A stretch of 23,300 nt of DNA from DASTSN01 sp035549175. Lineage in GTDB: Bacteria > Bacteroidota > Bacteroidia > Chitinophagales > Chitinophagaceae. Every line of letters begins with the position of its first letter. The first letter of the stretch is position 1. Location: positions 1 through 23,300 of the forward strand of contig DASZRL010000074.1 in NCBI GenBank assembly GCA_035549175.1, written 5' to 3'. Below the pieces are notes generated by a model. It did no database searches, was not told the origin of the DNA, and was given only the letters and a program-made list of their open reading frames with translations. The position numbers and the translations under genes are program-made. Shown here one piece after another: positions 23,089 through 23,300 of the stretch.

Positions 23089-23300
23089 ATGTCCCAGCGA
23101 ATCAGAATCAAATTACAGTCCTACGATCACAACCTGGTGGACAAATCCGCCGAGAAGATCGTGAAAACGGTGCGTGGCACAGGTGCCGTGGTAACGGGAC
23201 CGATTCCCTTGCCTACGCGCAAGAAGGTGTTCACCGTGCTTCGTTCGCCGCATGTGAACAAGAAGAGCCGTGAACAGTTCCAGCTCTGCACGCATAAGCG
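23089..23300 (+). CDS. rpsJ: 30S ribosomal protein S10 (3'-partial)
   Basis: First gene of the S10 ribosomal-protein operon. Seventy codons from the ATG at 23089 are visible before the window ends: MSQRIRIKLQSYDHNLVDKS, then AEKIVKTVRGTGAVVTGPIP, LPTRKKVFTVLRSPHVNKKS and REQFQLCTHKR, the standard S10 sequence (about 101 residues in full). S10 binds the 30S head and, as NusE, joins the NusB transcription antitermination complex. In this phylum it usually follows fusA directly; here two genes and a dead IS separate them, and rpsJ has its own strong promoter. Confidence 0.98.
   Translation, partial: MSQRIRIKLQSYDHNLVDKSAEKIVKTVRGTGAVVTGPIPLPTRKKVFTVLRSPHVNKKSREQFQLCTHK

Overview
The window looks like chromosome from a Bacteroidota bacterium, most likely Chitinophagaceae or a close relative. 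The pointers are SusC/SusD-type transport, an ECF sigma/FecR pair with a DUF4974-like tail, an alanine/lysine-rich H1-like protein, and TAnnTTTG-type -7 promoter boxes (TACCTTTG before both fusA and rpsJ). By eye the DNA is GC-rich for that phylum. The genus is inference, not something the sequence proves.

Layout: (1) 1-930, the 3' part of the streptomycin operon: rpsL (5'-truncated by the window edge) and rpsG, closed by a strong intrinsic terminator. (2) 943-14994, a complete polysaccharide utilisation locus (PUL): ECF sigma factor, FecR anti-sigma factor, SusC with an STN signalling domain, SusD, a LamG-type lipoprotein, then after two stacked terminator-like hairpins two tandem GH144-type endo-beta-1,2-glucanases, an SGNH/GDSL esterase and a BglX-like GH3 beta-glucosidase. 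(3) 15015-15418, a bidirectional terminator and a convergent H1-like gene. (4) 15419-17979, a GC-rich spacer, the fusA promoter, fusA and its terminator. (5) 17980-19714, a structured non-coding patch and a dead IS3-family element. (6) 19809-22973, a UPF0104-type membrane protein divergent from a secreted parallel beta-helix protein. (7) 22983-23300, a near-consensus promoter and the start of rpsJ, cut by the window end.

How the genes fit together: the PUL reads as a self-regulated beta-1,2-glucan (sophoran or cyclic OPG-type glucan) system. A surface lipoprotein GH144 would cut polymer, LamG and SusD would hold it, SusC would import it and signal through FecR to the sigma factor, and the second GH144, the esterase and GH3 would finish oligosaccharides to glucose in the periplasm. 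The substrate is inferred from the combination of GH144 and GH3.

The most unusual feature is position: rpsL-rpsG, fusA and rpsJ, normally contiguous in bacteria of this group, are separated by about 14.8 kb and 5.2 kb of accessory DNA, with each housekeeping fragment carrying its own terminator and/or promoter.
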